DNA from: Spirochaeta cellobiosiphila DSM 17781
GTDB taxonomy: Bacteria > Spirochaetota > Spirochaetia > DSM-17781
Length of the DNA stretch: 64,000 bases
Assembly (NCBI RefSeq): GCF_000426705.1
Contig: NZ_KE384555.1
Coordinates: forward strand, 282,362 to 346,361
Direction of reading: 5' to 3'
Below the pieces are notes generated by a model, which saw only the letters and a program-made list of their open reading frames with translations, made no database searches and was not told where the DNA came from. The translations under genes and the position numbers were made by a program. Within the stretch, counting starts at the first letter, position 1, and each line of letters begins with the position of its first letter. This document shows positions 24,688 through 34,563 of this stretch, one piece after another.

Positions 24688-25632
24688 TCAAGAGGAATGT
24701 TCCTGTTGGTACCTTCTTCTAGGTAGAGAATCTGGATATTCTCTTTGAATAAACTCTATAAGTTTTTCCCGTATAAAGACACGAAGATCCCAGGCGGTGG
24801 GAGAGTTCCTGGCACTTACCAGGATTCTGATTTCCATAGAGACTTCTGTAGAATCGGTCACTTGGAGAACATTTACTTTATGGTCCCATAAGGAGGTGCT
24901 ATTTAATAGTCTAGTTAATTCTGTTCGTATCACGTCTAAGGGGACAGAATAATCTAGATAAAGGAACACAGAACCGACAATTTCAGCATTATTTCTAGTC
25001 CAGTTCTGAAAGGGCTTTTCCAAGAAATAATTAGAGGGAAGGACCAAACGTCTTTTGTCCCATAAACGGACAACAACATATGTTAGGTGTATCTCCTCAA
25101 TCCAACCCCACTCATTTTCTACGATAACGGCATCTTCCAAACGAAAGGGTTGGGTAAAGGCAATCTGGATTCCTGCAAGAACAGCTCCTACCACTTTTTG
25201 AGCAGATAGACCAATCACAATACCAGCCAACCCAGCAGAAGCAAATAGCCCCACACCAATCTGACGGACAGAGTCAAAACTAAGGAGTATCATCCCTACC
25301 ATAAGAAGAAGGAGAAGAAAATTGAGTACCTTTTCAAGGATTCCCACTTGTGTGTGAACCTTTCTGGATTTTAGATTATCTTCATCATTGATGTTGTATT
25401 TGCTTAATAAGACATCCTTAAAGGACCGTATCAAAACTCGTAATGCCCATGTGACAGAACATATGACCAGGATAAGAGTGAGCTTTTCAATAATTAAACT
25501 AAACTGATTGTTTATAGAAAAATAACTGATTACCCATGTTCGTATTAAGACTAGGATAAGACTGAGTACAATGGGAGTAATGAGAGTTATGGTCTTTTTA
25601 ATAATAAGGGCCTCCTTAGATAGTATAATCAT
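24688..25632 (-). CDS. MscS-family mechanosensitive channel
   Basis: A 314-residue inner-membrane channel that relieves turgor in hypo-osmotic shock. Four hydrophobic segments occupy the first 150 residues; the pore helix is the Gly/Ala-rich run LFASAGLAGIVIGLSAQKVVGAVLAG, followed by the beta-domain with DAVIVENEWGWIEEIHLTYVVVR and LVLPSNYFLEKPFQNWTR. Length is slightly above E. coli MscS (286). An AAGGAGG occurs a few codons inside the annotated start without a normal start codon after it, so the ATG at 25632 is kept with some doubt. Confidence 0.92.
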   Translation of the reverse strand: MIILSKEALIIKKTITLITPIVLSLILVLIRTWVISYFSINNQFSLIIEKLTLILVICSVTWALRVLIRSFKDVLLSKYNINDEDNLKSRKVHTQVGILEKVLNFLLLLLMVGMILLSFDSVRQIGVGLFASAGLAGIVIGLSAQKVVGAVLAGIQIAFTQPFRLEDAVIVENEWGWIEEIHLTYVVVRLWDKRRLVLPSNYFLEKPFQNWTRNNAEIVGSVFLYLDYSVPLDVIRTELTRLLNSTSLWDHKVNVLQVTDSTEVSMEIRILVSARNSPTAWDLRVFIREKLIEFIQREYPDSLPRRRYQQEHSS

Positions 25633-25679
25633 AACAAAGGCGTCCTGCTAGGAAAAGGGTAATATCTGTTACCTTACAA

Positions 25680-27956
25680 ATGTTTTGGGTTCTTCTTTAC
25701 TTTCCTACGTTATTAGGCACACAAGAGACAATTCCTTACAAAAAAGTATTGCTTTTAAAAGGAACTTACTCCATTCTTGGACTTATGTTTCTGTCACGTT
25801 CTGATAAAGTTAAAGGGCAAAAAAGCTACCTTACTTATACTTTCATTAATGGTCTGGGATATAGCTTTTTGGCAGAGACCATTATCTACTTGATGGCCCT
25901 CCATTTTGGTGCAGACAATACCCAGTTAGGATATATTTCATCAACAGTTTATCTCACTGGTCTGGTGGTTTTCTTTGTTCCCCGGTATTTCCCCGGTGTT
26001 AGGATTGTTAACTTATTCTTTGGAGCATGGCTGTTACGGGGACTTGTCTGTCTGGCCTATGGAGGTGTGTTCTATCTCCCCCAGAGATATGCTGTCTATC
26101 TTATTATTGGAGTCTACACCCTATATTGCTTGCTTCGTAATGTGGCCTACCCTCTTAATCATGTTTTACAGGGAATTGTAACAAAGCCTTCTGAAAGAGG
26201 GAATTACAGTTCAAAGGTCATGGTTGTGCTCTATGCCTCTATGATGCTGTCCCGCTTTATTAGCTTCACAGGCTTATCCATTTATGAATCCAATGAGTTA
26301 AAAGGTATCTATTTTCTATTAGGTTTGGGTATTATTCTTAATACAGCCGCTTCTATAGCAGTCAAGCGTATACCTGTAAAAGATACGATTCAGAGAAGTA
26401 ACTTAGGAGAATCTTTTCAGAAATTCTTAGGTTATTTAAAAGATTCCCGACACCGTATACTTATCCTCTTATATTGCGGCGGGATGTCCCTCATTGTACT
26501 TTTTAATTTTACTGTTCCCTTTTTGCGTAAATCAGTGGGGATTCCTTCTAATATCATTTTTATCTTTACTACGATTAATTTCCTCGGGGTTATTATATCC
26601 AGTCGCTTGGCCCGTCCCTTTCTTGATCGCTTTGGCAGCAAACCCCTTTTGACAATTGTTAATCTGATTATCATTGTATTATCTCTCATATGGGTTATGT
26701 TACCTGGATCTACAGATTTGTGGATCTTCTTTCTGCTGGGATTTATTTCCCTGTTTTTTATCGGGATGATTCGTTTATTACTAGATCGTCTTATTGTTAA
26801 TTCTATTCCCGAAGATGATCGTGTTGGCTTTTCCTCCGCTGTGGCAGTGGTGTTTTCTTTAGTATCATTGGGAGTAGGACTTTTAGGTGGATACTTAGCC
26901 GATTTTTCTTCAGCACTCCACTTAGCCATTCCTCATGAATACAGTTTATCCTTTGGGCTTATGGGCTTATTGGCTCTGTTTAATTTTGCATTGTCCTTGC
27001 TTTTGCAGGAAAGAGGTAGTCTATCTGCTAATCAATTCCTTAACATTCTTATTAACCCAAAACACTTAAAGACTATTCACAATATTGACCTATTAAAGAG
27101 AACCCAAAACCAGGTAAGAAGACAGAGCTTGCTAGCAGAATTGGAATCTGACCAAAGCCATTTGGCCACACAGGAAATACAAAAGAGATTAAAATTAGCA
27201 ACCTTGCGAGATAAGGAAATGGTAATCCGCTCACTCTTTTCGAACCCTAGACCAGAATTAGAAGAGGATATTATTGAAGAAGCTATGGATAATTATTCAT
27301 GGTGGAGACAGTCAGCAATCTTTGCTCTGGGCGCCTATAATAGCCCCAAATCTAAACAGGCGCTGCGTCAAATCATGGAGGAAAGTTATCCCTATATTAA
27401 ATCTATAGCGGCAAAATCTATGGCACGTATCCATGATTATTCCTGCCATCAGGAGATACTGGACCTAGTTTATACGCCTAAGCTTGATGTCAGAACCTAT
27501 ATTAACTTGGTCATCGCCCTTTCTATTATTGAGAGGGAAGGGGGTTATTGGAAAATCATCTTTGATCTGATTCCCCGGAATAACAGTTTTCGCTTTAAAC
27601 AAAGCCTATTTATCATTGGTTCAACCAGAAACAACTTTCAGCCCCCCTTAGAAAGTCTTTTTCATGAATTAAACTTATCGGAACAAGGAGGCTTTGATAC
27701 CCTTTTTGAAGAGATCGCAGATATGTCCCTGTCAGAAGAGGAATTCACAAGACTATTCAGATTAAGTAAACAAAAGGACTATCTGGGCTTGTGGGACTGG
27801 TGTAGGAAAAGATGTACAGCTTTGACCCTATTAGAACCTTTTGAGTCCCTCAGATTGAACATCCTTGGTTTTAAGGGGAATAGCATATCTCCTACTCTCG
27901 CTTTAGCAGGATTATATTTCACTATGCACCTGGATAAAAACAATCAGCAGCATTGA
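25680..27956 (+). CDS. MFS-type transporter fused to a C-terminal HEAT-repeat domain
   Basis: A 758-residue protein. Residues about 45-440 form a twelve-helix major-facilitator-like domain (first helix around YTFINGLGYSFLAETIIYLMALHFG in outline; the loop RPFLDRFGSKPLL between halves resembles the MFS motif). Residues 475-640 are soluble alpha-helical repeats of HEAT type (WWRQSAIFALGAYNSPKSKQ and IKSIAAKSMARIHDYS are two units). The tail should face the cytoplasm. No ribosome-binding site precedes the ATG at 25680; an in-frame ATG at 25782 is an alternative that keeps every MFS helix. Substrate unknown. It is divergent from MscS. Confidence 0.82.
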   Translation: MFWVLLYFPTLLGTQETIPYKKVLLLKGTYSILGLMFLSRSDKVKGQKSYLTYTFINGLGYSFLAETIIYLMALHFGADNTQLGYISSTVYLTGLVVFFVPRYFPGVRIVNLFFGAWLLRGLVCLAYGGVFYLPQRYAVYLIIGVYTLYCLLRNVAYPLNHVLQGIVTKPSERGNYSSKVMVVLYASMMLSRFISFTGLSIYESNELKGIYFLLGLGIILNTAASIAVKRIPVKDTIQRSNLGESFQKFLGYLKDSRHRILILLYCGGMSLIVLFNFTVPFLRKSVGIPSNIIFIFTTINFLGVIISSRLARPFLDRFGSKPLLTIVNLIIIVLSLIWVMLPGSTDLWIFFLLGFISLFFIGMIRLLLDRLIVNSIPEDDRVGFSSAVAVVFSLVSLGVGLLGGYLADFSSALHLAIPHEYSLSFGLMGLLALFNFALSLLLQERGSLSANQFLNILINPKHLKTIHNIDLLKRTQNQVRRQSLLAELESDQSHLATQEIQKRLKLATLRDKEMVIRSLFSNPRPELEEDIIEEAMDNYSWWRQSAIFALGAYNSPKSKQALRQIMEESYPYIKSIAAKSMARIHDYSCHQEILDLVYTPKLDVRTYINLVIALSIIEREGGYWKIIFDLIPRNNSFRFKQSLFIIGSTRNNFQPPLESLFHELNLSEQGGFDTLFEEIADMSLSEEEFTRLFRLSKQKDYLGLWDWCRKRCTALTLLEPFESLRLNILGFKGNSISPTLALAGLYFTMHLDKNNQQH

Positions 27957-27983
27957 AGGCAGATGAAGAGAAGGCCGAATAAA

Positions 27984-28015
27984 GCTGCTGTATAGACACA
28001 GCAGCCTAAATTTTA
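27984..28015. terminator. Bidirectional terminator between the MFS-HEAT gene and putP
   Basis: An 8-bp perfect stem (GCTGCTGT at 27984-27991, ACAGCAGC at 27998-28005) with a 6-base loop lies between two converging genes; T-rich sequence follows on the plus strand and a shorter T-run on the minus strand. Confidence 0.75.
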
Positions 28016-29491
28016 TTTTGACAGAAGAGGAACTTTTTTTACCTCATGTTTGCTTTGTTCAAATACTTCTAATACTTCAGAAGATGGTTTTGGAGTAATA
28101 AGACTAACAAGTACTGTGACAATAAAAGCAAGGATAAAACCAGGAAGAAGTTCATAAAAATATTCTCCAGGAATGTTGATAAAGTTCTTAACGACAAAGA
28201 TCGTACCCGCACCTACTATCATTCCAGCCAGGGCCCCCCATTTTGATGTTCCCTTCCATAACACGCTTAAAACAATGATTGGGCCGAAGGAAGCTCCAAA
28301 TCCACCCCAGGCGTAACCAACCATACCAAGTATGCTTCCCGAATCATTATAGGCAATGAGGAATGCCAAAAGGGCAAAACCTACAACCCCAAAACGACTA
28401 ATCATAGCTTTCTTCTTGCCTGATTGACTGGCAATAAAAGGAATATCTTCTGTTAGTGAAGAAGTTAGTACCAATAACTGGGAATCCGCTGTAGACATAA
28501 CAGCAGCTAGTACAGCAGCTAATACAAAACCACCAAAAAGGGGATGAAATAAGGCACTTGTTAAGGCAAGAAAGATACGCTCACTATTCGCAGCTTCTCC
28601 ATTTAAACCTGGCAAAGGATGAATTGAGTTATACCCAATACCAATGATACCTATGACAGTAGCCAGAACTAGACACACCCCCATCCAGGTAACACCTATT
28701 CTTCTGGCGGCAGGCACATCTTTCACGTCACGAATCCCTATAAAACGAGCTAATATATGGGGTTGACCAAAATAGCCAAAGCCCCAGGCCAGGAGGGATA
28801 ATCCTGATATCCAAGAAGTTTTAAATTGAAAGGCATTTGGACTGGCAGCCAGGATTTGTGATCCTTGTCCTCTAATGGCAAAGTAAGCCAAAAGGGCACA
28901 AAAGATGAGAGCCCCCAGCATCAATAAGCCCTGAATGAGGTCAGTCCAGCAAACAGCTAGATATCCACCAAGAAAGGTATAGGAGACAACCACAGCAGTA
29001 GTGACAATTAAACCAAGATGTTCACTGGCATTGAAGGTATGAGAAAAGAGAAGGGTTCCCCCTTTCAGACCTGAAGCAACATAGAGGGTAAAGAAAAACA
29101 GAATGACAATAGTAGACACAACTTTGAGAATACCTAGCTTGTCATCAAAGCGTTTTGATATAAAGGATGGTAAAGTAACAGTGCCATAACGACCTGTCAT
29201 AGACCTTAGTCGCCCTGCCACAATCAGCCAGTTAGCATAGGCTCCTATCAATAATCCTAGTGAGATCCAGACGCCCTCCTTTAAGCCTCCTGCAAAAACA
29301 GATCCCGGTAAGCCTAGTAGTAACCAGCTGGACATATCCGAAGCCCCAGCGGATATTGCAGAGGTGAAAGGACCAAGAGTCCGTCCTCCTATGATGAAAT
29401 CACGATTGTTTCTTGTTTTGTTCATCGATATATACCCGATGACCAGCATGAGCAGTAGATATAATCCGAATTGAAGATAATACAAGATCAT
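28013..29491 (-). CDS. putP: Sodium/proline symporter
   Basis: A 492-residue sodium:solute symporter of the PutP group; imports proline with sodium. Family features: FIIGGRTLGPFTSAISAGASDMSSWLLLGLPG near residue 35 in outline, the RFIGIRDVKDVPAARRIG loop, and ADSQLLVLTSSLTED near residue 335, which contains the conserved sodium-site Ser. About thirteen hydrophobic segments are seen, as in the family. Its only ribosome-binding candidate, AGGGG, lies within the hairpin directly upstream, a strange arrangement. No putA is nearby. Confidence 0.93.
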   Translation of the reverse strand: MILYYLQFGLYLLLMLVIGYISMNKTRNNRDFIIGGRTLGPFTSAISAGASDMSSWLLLGLPGSVFAGGLKEGVWISLGLLIGAYANWLIVAGRLRSMTGRYGTVTLPSFISKRFDDKLGILKVVSTIVILFFFTLYVASGLKGGTLLFSHTFNASEHLGLIVTTAVVVSYTFLGGYLAVCWTDLIQGLLMLGALIFCALLAYFAIRGQGSQILAASPNAFQFKTSWISGLSLLAWGFGYFGQPHILARFIGIRDVKDVPAARRIGVTWMGVCLVLATVIGIIGIGYNSIHPLPGLNGEAANSERIFLALTSALFHPLFGGFVLAAVLAAVMSTADSQLLVLTSSLTEDIPFIASQSGKKKAMISRFGVVGFALLAFLIAYNDSGSILGMVGYAWGGFGASFGPIIVLSVLWKGTSKWGALAGMIVGAGTIFVVKNFINIPGEYFYELLPGFILAFIVTVLVSLITPKPSSEVLEVFEQSKHEVKKVPLLSK

Positions 29492-29496
29492 AAAAA

Positions 29497-29563
29497 AACC
29501 CCTAAGATTTTACTTATTATTAATTAAATTAAATATTAATTAATATGATTAATCTTAGGGGTT
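29497..29563 (-). terminator. Hairpin between the chemoreceptor and putP genes
   Basis: A perfect 13-bp inverted repeat (29497-29509 and 29551-29563) encloses a 41-base AT-rich loop that can itself pair (ATTAATTAA with TTAATTAAT). On the minus strand the second arm is followed by TTTTTTT and then immediately the putP ATG. It is best read as the terminator of the chemoreceptor gene, but its GGGG also serves as the putP ribosome-binding candidate. A possible promoter, TTGACA at 29576-29581 with TAAGAT 18 bases on, overlaps the first arm. Confidence 0.65.
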
Positions 29564-29589
29564 ATGAACTTTCTCTGTCAAATGCTTAA

Positions 29590-31695
29590 TTAGTCTAACT
29601 TAAATCCTGAGAATTCATTAGATAAAACTTTGACAACGTCCTGATTATTACGGGCTACACTTTGTAATTGAGTGACCAGATGTATCATTTCTTTGGTCCC
29701 TTCTGTTTGTTCCTGTGTTGCCACTTTTATTTCCTGGAAGGCTTGAGTAATCTGATCTACAGCTTGGCGCATTTCAGCATTTTTACTCATTTCCTCATTT
29801 ATCACTGTTTTAATTTTTTGTGTGGCATCAACAAGAGAGGTGATGGAACCTAGGATTTCATTGGCACCTGCACTTTGTTCATCCATGGCTGCGGATATTT
29901 CCTGGATCAATTGACTTGACCTACTGACATCATCAGAGACTCTTGTCAATGCTTTACCAGCCTCATCAGATTGAGTTACTCCATTATTAACAAGGGATAC
30001 CATTTCCTTAATATGTTCCTTGATCTGTTTGGCAGAAGTGGAAGAATTTTCAGCTAAATTCCTTACTTCCTGAGCTACAACAGCAAATCCCCGACCCGCA
30101 TCACCAGCATGGGCAGCCTCTATGGCAGCATTCATAGCTAAAAGGTTAGTTTGGGCAGCTATCTTGGTAATGACAGCAACAATTTTGTTAACTTCATCAC
30201 TAAAGGCTTCAACAGATTTAACAGCCTCTATCGATTTAAGAACAGCATTGTGTCCATCTCCAGCGACACCTTCCAATTCTGAGGATAATTTGTTCGCTGT
30301 TGAAGTGGTTTCATGAACAGATTGAATATTAGCTGCCATTTCATTGATAGAAGAAGACGTTTGTTCCACAAAAGAGGCTTGCGTTTCCACAGAAGCACTA
30401 ACAGATTCTAAAGAATCTATCATTCCTCTAAGACTGGCTCCGGTATGTTCAATTACTTCTGTTCGAGAGGTGGTTGTTTTATTGATTTGCTCTACAGAGG
30501 CGACCATCTCTTCCGTGGCAGAAGAGGTGTTTTGCAACTCTTTCAGGATGACTTCTGCAGATTGTTGAACCTGAGTAGCAGAATTCTTGACAACTAACAA
30601 TTTATTTCTCAAAGTCTCTACGAATTTATTCACATAACTTATAATGACGGCGAAGTCATCTATCTCTAATATCTTAATTTTTTTGGTAAGATCTCCATCC
30701 CCTTCTGTTAGGTCCTTCATTTTATCCTGGAGATCCTTCATTTGCCTTCTTTGCAGTATTCCTAAGGTATAATAAATAACGGCAGTCTGGATAAGTAGAA
30801 GAAAAATAAGAAGTGAATATCCTTTTCCTAAAGTATCAAGTTCAATCTGCATACCTTGGGAGTTACTCTTATCTGAGGAGGTATTTTTTATGCTTGGCAT
30901 ATCCTGACCCATGAGGGTCAACATTCGTTTCTGCATATTTTCCATACGTTGACCGGAAACATCCGTTAGACGTAGTGAAACATCTGTGAATATTAACATA
31001 GCATTCAGAATTAACAGGATAGGCAAGATAGAGTTAAAGAAGAATTGCTTTTGGGTTAATCTAATCTTTGTATTGATTTCATGCAAATCAAGAACATATA
31101 ACAAACGTCTTCTAACAAATAGCTTGAACCTTATATAGTTGAAAACCAACACAACAAGGAGTAAGCTCAATCGGGATCCAATATGAAAGACTGTTGTAAC
31201 CAGACTCGTATCGTATTCCAGTCCCCAAAGATTACCAAAAAGATAGAGAACAGACATGAGGATGGAAACATAGGGAATGTATTTATCAAACTTTTTTATG
31301 TTATTCTGATACTTATCAGAATCCACATCTTTTGTTAAAAACTGTCTTTTATATATCCTTTGAACAGGTGTCATATAAATAAAAGTAAAAGCACCTATTA
31401 TGAGCAAAGGAATTACCAAGTCCAAAAATAGAACGACCAAAAGAAATGCTACAGTCTTTTCATTCTGAACAAATCCCATTCCATGAGTTACACTAATAGA
31501 ATCCATTATTAAACTAAAAAAAACAAGAAACGTATAAGAGGACAAGCCATTAACTATAGCCTTCACCTTTAAATTAGGGAAATGTGAGCTCAAATAGGCT
31601 TCTGATTTTTTCATGGCCCTATCAATGGCTTTTTTAGCATTATTATGATCCTGCTTAGACGGATTATCTAATTTACTTTTTTCTTGATTATTCAA
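29590..31695 (-). CDS. Methyl-accepting chemotaxis protein with multi-helix membrane domain
   Basis: A 701-residue chemoreceptor. The first 300 residues hold about six hydrophobic helices with short loops and no large periplasmic ligand domain; one moderate loop (about 245-285) precedes the last helix. A HAMP-like segment ([21 protein letters not shown]) follows, then the long coiled-coil signalling domain with the conserved hairpin tip containing [33 protein letters not shown] in outline near residue 520. No CheR/CheB-tethering pentapeptide is seen at the end. It would signal through CheA/CheW encoded elsewhere. The stimulus is unknown. Confidence 0.93.
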   Translation of the reverse strand: MNNQEKSKLDNPSKQDHNNAKKAIDRAMKKSEAYLSSHFPNLKVKAIVNGLSSYTFLVFFSLIMDSISVTHGMGFVQNEKTVAFLLVVLFLDLVIPLLIIGAFTFIYMTPVQRIYKRQFLTKDVDSDKYQNNIKKFDKYIPYVSILMSVLYLFGNLWGLEYDTSLVTTVFHIGSRLSLLLVVLVFNYIRFKLFVRRRLLYVLDLHEINTKIRLTQKQFFFNSILPILLILNAMLIFTDVSLRLTDVSGQRMENMQKRMLTLMGQDMPSIKNTSSDKSNSQGMQIELDTLGKGYSLLIFLLLIQTAVIYYTLGILQRRQMKDLQDKMKDLTEGDGDLTKKIKILEIDDFAVIISYVNKFVETLRNKLLVVKNSATQVQQSAEVILKELQNTSSATEEMVASVEQINKTTTSRTEVIEHTGASLRGMIDSLESVSASVETQASFVEQTSSSINEMAANIQSVHETTSTANKLSSELEGVAGDGHNAVLKSIEAVKSVEAFSDEVNKIVAVITKIAAQTNLLAMNAAIEAAHAGDAGRGFAVVAQEVRNLAENSSTSAKQIKEHIKEMVSLVNNGVTQSDEAGKALTRVSDDVSRSSQLIQEISAAMDEQSAGANEILGSITSLVDATQKIKTVINEEMSKNAEMRQAVDQITQAFQEIKVATQEQTEGTKEMIHLVTQLQSVARNNQDVVKVLSNEFSGFKLD

Positions 31696-31761
31696 GTAGT
31701 TACTCCTCTGTAAAAATCATTATCCACTTTAAATTATATAGGGTCACATGGCAAATTCATT

Positions 31762-32946
31762 TTATGACTTTTTCCATATGATATGTATGTTATGAAAATA
31801 AACAAAAACTATAACTGGGACAAGAGAAGGATTTACGAAAGCTGTCGACCATAGTCCACGAGTTATAAACCATAAGTTAAGAAGAGCAAGAAAACTGGTA
31901 AATACAAGCTTTAATTTGTTAGACTTCATGAAGGGAATTTGTATTAGTAGTAATCCCCAGGGAAAGGTCCATAAAATATTGAGGTTGAGTGCTGTAGCAC
32001 TATGGTCTGTCCCCAGCCACATGAACAGTAAGAATATTGTTAAAATGGAAAGGATAACATTGGCGACTATATCATAGATTCTTAATGAAATAATCTGCTT
32101 TCTCTCGAGATAGAATAGAATCATTCCTATTAATAAGAGGAGAATAGTATAAGGTAATGGTTGTCTATAAAAAGGAGGAACAGAGAGTGTTGTAATCCCC
32201 CTGCTTTGATAGATGATATGTTTATCCATTACGAGAGGTAACCATTGACCATCCTCGTAGACTTCGGCGTTATCGACAGCTTCCATCAGATCGTGGGGGA
32301 GAAACATTTTATTATGATTAAGGATTTCTTTATCAGATTCCTGCCCTAATATGATGTTTATTCCCATACCAGTCCATGGTTTTACTTTTAAGTGTGGTTG
32401 AATCATCCTTTGATAAGAGGTTTGACTTCCTTCATAGGGAGCATTGAAACGGACAACTTCTGGAAAAGCATTAAGAAGATACTCCCCTATCCTTGTAGCA
32501 CAGTTATCTTTAAAAAAATCATATTTGTAGAAACGATTTTCCGGTTTATATGTTTCTTTGATAAACTCAAAGAAGTCCTGTTTTTCCTCTGTATCTAATC
32601 GAAGAACTTGCTCTGTTAAAGTAAGATCTCTCATAACATACTGCTGAAGGGCATAGCGAAAAAGAGTTACATCCATTAAATAATTGAGACGTCCACGTAT
32701 AAATTTGAAGTAAAACCCTTCTGTATTAAAATCAAACTTACCCCAATCAACGGCCCAGTCAATATTATTCTCAATGTCTTTTATTCTTATTATGGTATGG
32801 CCAAATGTGGCATATAACTCAGGACCATCACTGACTGTAATTAGACTAAACTGAGCATGAGGGCCTATTTTAAATTGATCCAGATCATCTGCAAATAGAT
32901 AGCTTGAAGAGATCAACAATATAAGTATAAATATGAGCTTTTTCAT
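31762..32946 (-). CDS. DUF4105-domain exported membrane protein
   Basis: A 394-residue protein with a cleavable signal peptide (MKKLIFILILL... ending LFA). Residues 25-190 form the DUF4105 domain, an NlpC/P60-superfamily relative: GPELYATFGHTIIRI supplies the conserved His, and FFKDNCATRIGEYLL the Cys. Four to five membrane segments follow in residues 265-394. The active-site pair suggests a periplasmic papain-like hydrolase or acyltransferase anchored in the inner membrane; the substrate is unknown. It lies 47 bp after glpK on the same strand. Confidence 0.85.
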   Translation of the reverse strand: MKKLIFILILLISSSYLFADDLDQFKIGPHAQFSLITVSDGPELYATFGHTIIRIKDIENNIDWAVDWGKFDFNTEGFYFKFIRGRLNYLMDVTLFRYALQQYVMRDLTLTEQVLRLDTEEKQDFFEFIKETYKPENRFYKYDFFKDNCATRIGEYLLNAFPEVVRFNAPYEGSQTSYQRMIQPHLKVKPWTGMGINIILGQESDKEILNHNKMFLPHDLMEAVDNAEVYEDGQWLPLVMDKHIIYQSRGITTLSVPPFYRQPLPYTILLLLIGMILFYLERKQIISLRIYDIVANVILSILTIFLLFMWLGTDHSATALNLNILWTFPWGLLLIQIPFMKSNKLKLVFTSFLALLNLWFITRGLWSTAFVNPSLVPVIVFVYFHNIHIIWKKS

Positions 32947-32993
32947 CGTCTTCCTACCCTAGCACAGATGAAGATATGGAGCTAGTTGCAATT

Positions 32994-34508
32994 TTATAGA
33001 TCTTCCCAATCTAAGGTCTTACTGACTGCTTTTTGCCAGTATTTGTATTTATATGATCTTGTATGTGCATCCATCTGAGGTGACCACTCGCAATCTATAT
33101 GCCATTGTGCCTTTATTTGTTCTTTATCATGCCAATAGGAACTGCTTAAGCCTGCTGCATATGCCACGCCCAAAGCGGTTGTTTCTGTGATTTGAGGTCT
33201 TATAACAGGGACATTCAGTATATCTGACTGAAATTGCATCAATGTATGATTATTCGTCATACCCCCATCTACTTTTAAACAACCTAGATCTATATTTGCT
33301 TCTGCGGACATGGCATCAAATATTTCTTTACTTTGAAAGGCAGTAGCTTCCAATACAGCTCTGGCCAAATGACCTGAATTGACATAGCCAGTTAAGCCAG
33401 TGATAACCCCACGGGCATCAGGTCGCCAATAGGGAGCAAAGAGTCCACTAAAAGCAGGAACGATATACACACCACCCGAATCTTCAACACTTAGGGCTAA
33501 AGTCTCAATATCATCTGACTTTTCAATAAAACCAAGATTGTCCCGAATCCATTGAACTAAAGAGCCTGCGATAGCTACAGAACCTTCTAAGGCATAGATA
33601 GGTTTAGAGTTGCCTAACTGATAAGCAGGTGTTGTTATGAGCCCTTTGGTTGACTTTACTATATCAGTACCTGTATTCACTAAAAGAAAAGCACCTGTAC
33701 CATAAGTATTCTTGCAGTCCCCACGTTCATAACAGGTTTGACCAAAGAGAGCTGCTTGCTGATCCCCAAGAATAGCACCTATAGGAACCTGTGCTTGAAA
33801 AGGTCCATCTTTAGTGGTAAAGCCAAAGGGAGAAGATGGTACACTGGGATATATCCTGGGTAAATATTCTTCTTTAACTCCAAAGGTGTCCATCATATCT
33901 TTGTCCCAAGTTAAGGTATGAATATCCATTAATAATGTTCTACTGGCGTTGGTAATATCTGTTACAAAAGAGCCCCCCTGCGGACCTCCGGTCAACCACC
34001 ATGTGATATAGGTATCCATGGTTCCAAAAAGAACTTCTCCTCTGGATAAGGCCTTTTGAAGTTCTTTATTATTCTCAATCATCCAGTTGATCTTGGATCC
34101 ACTGAAATATGTTGCTAAAGGAAGTCCGGTTTTATTTTTTATAGAGGATTCTTTGTTCTGAGCCTTAATATCTTGAATAAAGGATTCAGTTCGCACATCC
34201 TGCCAAACGATGGCTCTTCCATAAGGATGTCCCGTTTGGGGATTCCAAGCTACTGTCGTTTCTCTTTGATTCGTAATACCAATAGATTGAACTTGATCAC
34301 CTGAAATACCTGCCTCTGTGAGAGTAGATCGTATAACTTGCTGAGTTCTTGTCCATATTTCTAAAGGATCATGTTCAACCCAACCTGGTTTAGGATAATA
34401 TTGTTTATGTTCTAATTGCCTGGAATAGGCAATTTTACCTTCTTTTGTGAATAATAAGAATCTTGTACTAGTTGTGCCCTGGTCGATAGATCCAATGTAT
34501 TTTGACAA
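32994..34508 (-). CDS. glpK: Glycerol kinase
   Basis: A 504-residue FGGY kinase phosphorylating glycerol to sn-glycerol 3-phosphate. The ATP-binding start is IGSIDQGTTSTRFLLF; substrate residues lie in GITNQRETTVAWN and WQDVRT; FSGLFAPYWRPDARGVITGLT and KVDGGMTNNHTLMQFQSDIL are FGGY signatures. Length matches E. coli GlpK. No glpF or glpD is adjacent; the neighbours are a PfkB kinase 55 bp upstream and the DUF4105 gene downstream. Confidence 0.97.
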   Translation of the reverse strand: MSKYIGSIDQGTTSTRFLLFTKEGKIAYSRQLEHKQYYPKPGWVEHDPLEIWTRTQQVIRSTLTEAGISGDQVQSIGITNQRETTVAWNPQTGHPYGRAIVWQDVRTESFIQDIKAQNKESSIKNKTGLPLATYFSGSKINWMIENNKELQKALSRGEVLFGTMDTYITWWLTGGPQGGSFVTDITNASRTLLMDIHTLTWDKDMMDTFGVKEEYLPRIYPSVPSSPFGFTTKDGPFQAQVPIGAILGDQQAALFGQTCYERGDCKNTYGTGAFLLVNTGTDIVKSTKGLITTPAYQLGNSKPIYALEGSVAIAGSLVQWIRDNLGFIEKSDDIETLALSVEDSGGVYIVPAFSGLFAPYWRPDARGVITGLTGYVNSGHLARAVLEATAFQSKEIFDAMSAEANIDLGCLKVDGGMTNNHTLMQFQSDILNVPVIRPQITETTALGVAYAAGLSSSYWHDKEQIKAQWHIDCEWSPQMDAHTRSYKYKYWQKAVSKTLDWEDL

Positions 34509-34563
34509 GTTATCCCCCTTTTATGCCCTATGAGGATAAATCAGGACTGTTTGGGGGTCAAGT

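Noticed and set aside
26432-26929. Minus-strand 165-codon frame inside the MFS-HEAT gene
   Set aside because: A shadow of a membrane-protein gene; composition (Lys/Arg/Thr/Ile) is the antisense pattern of hydrophobic codons.
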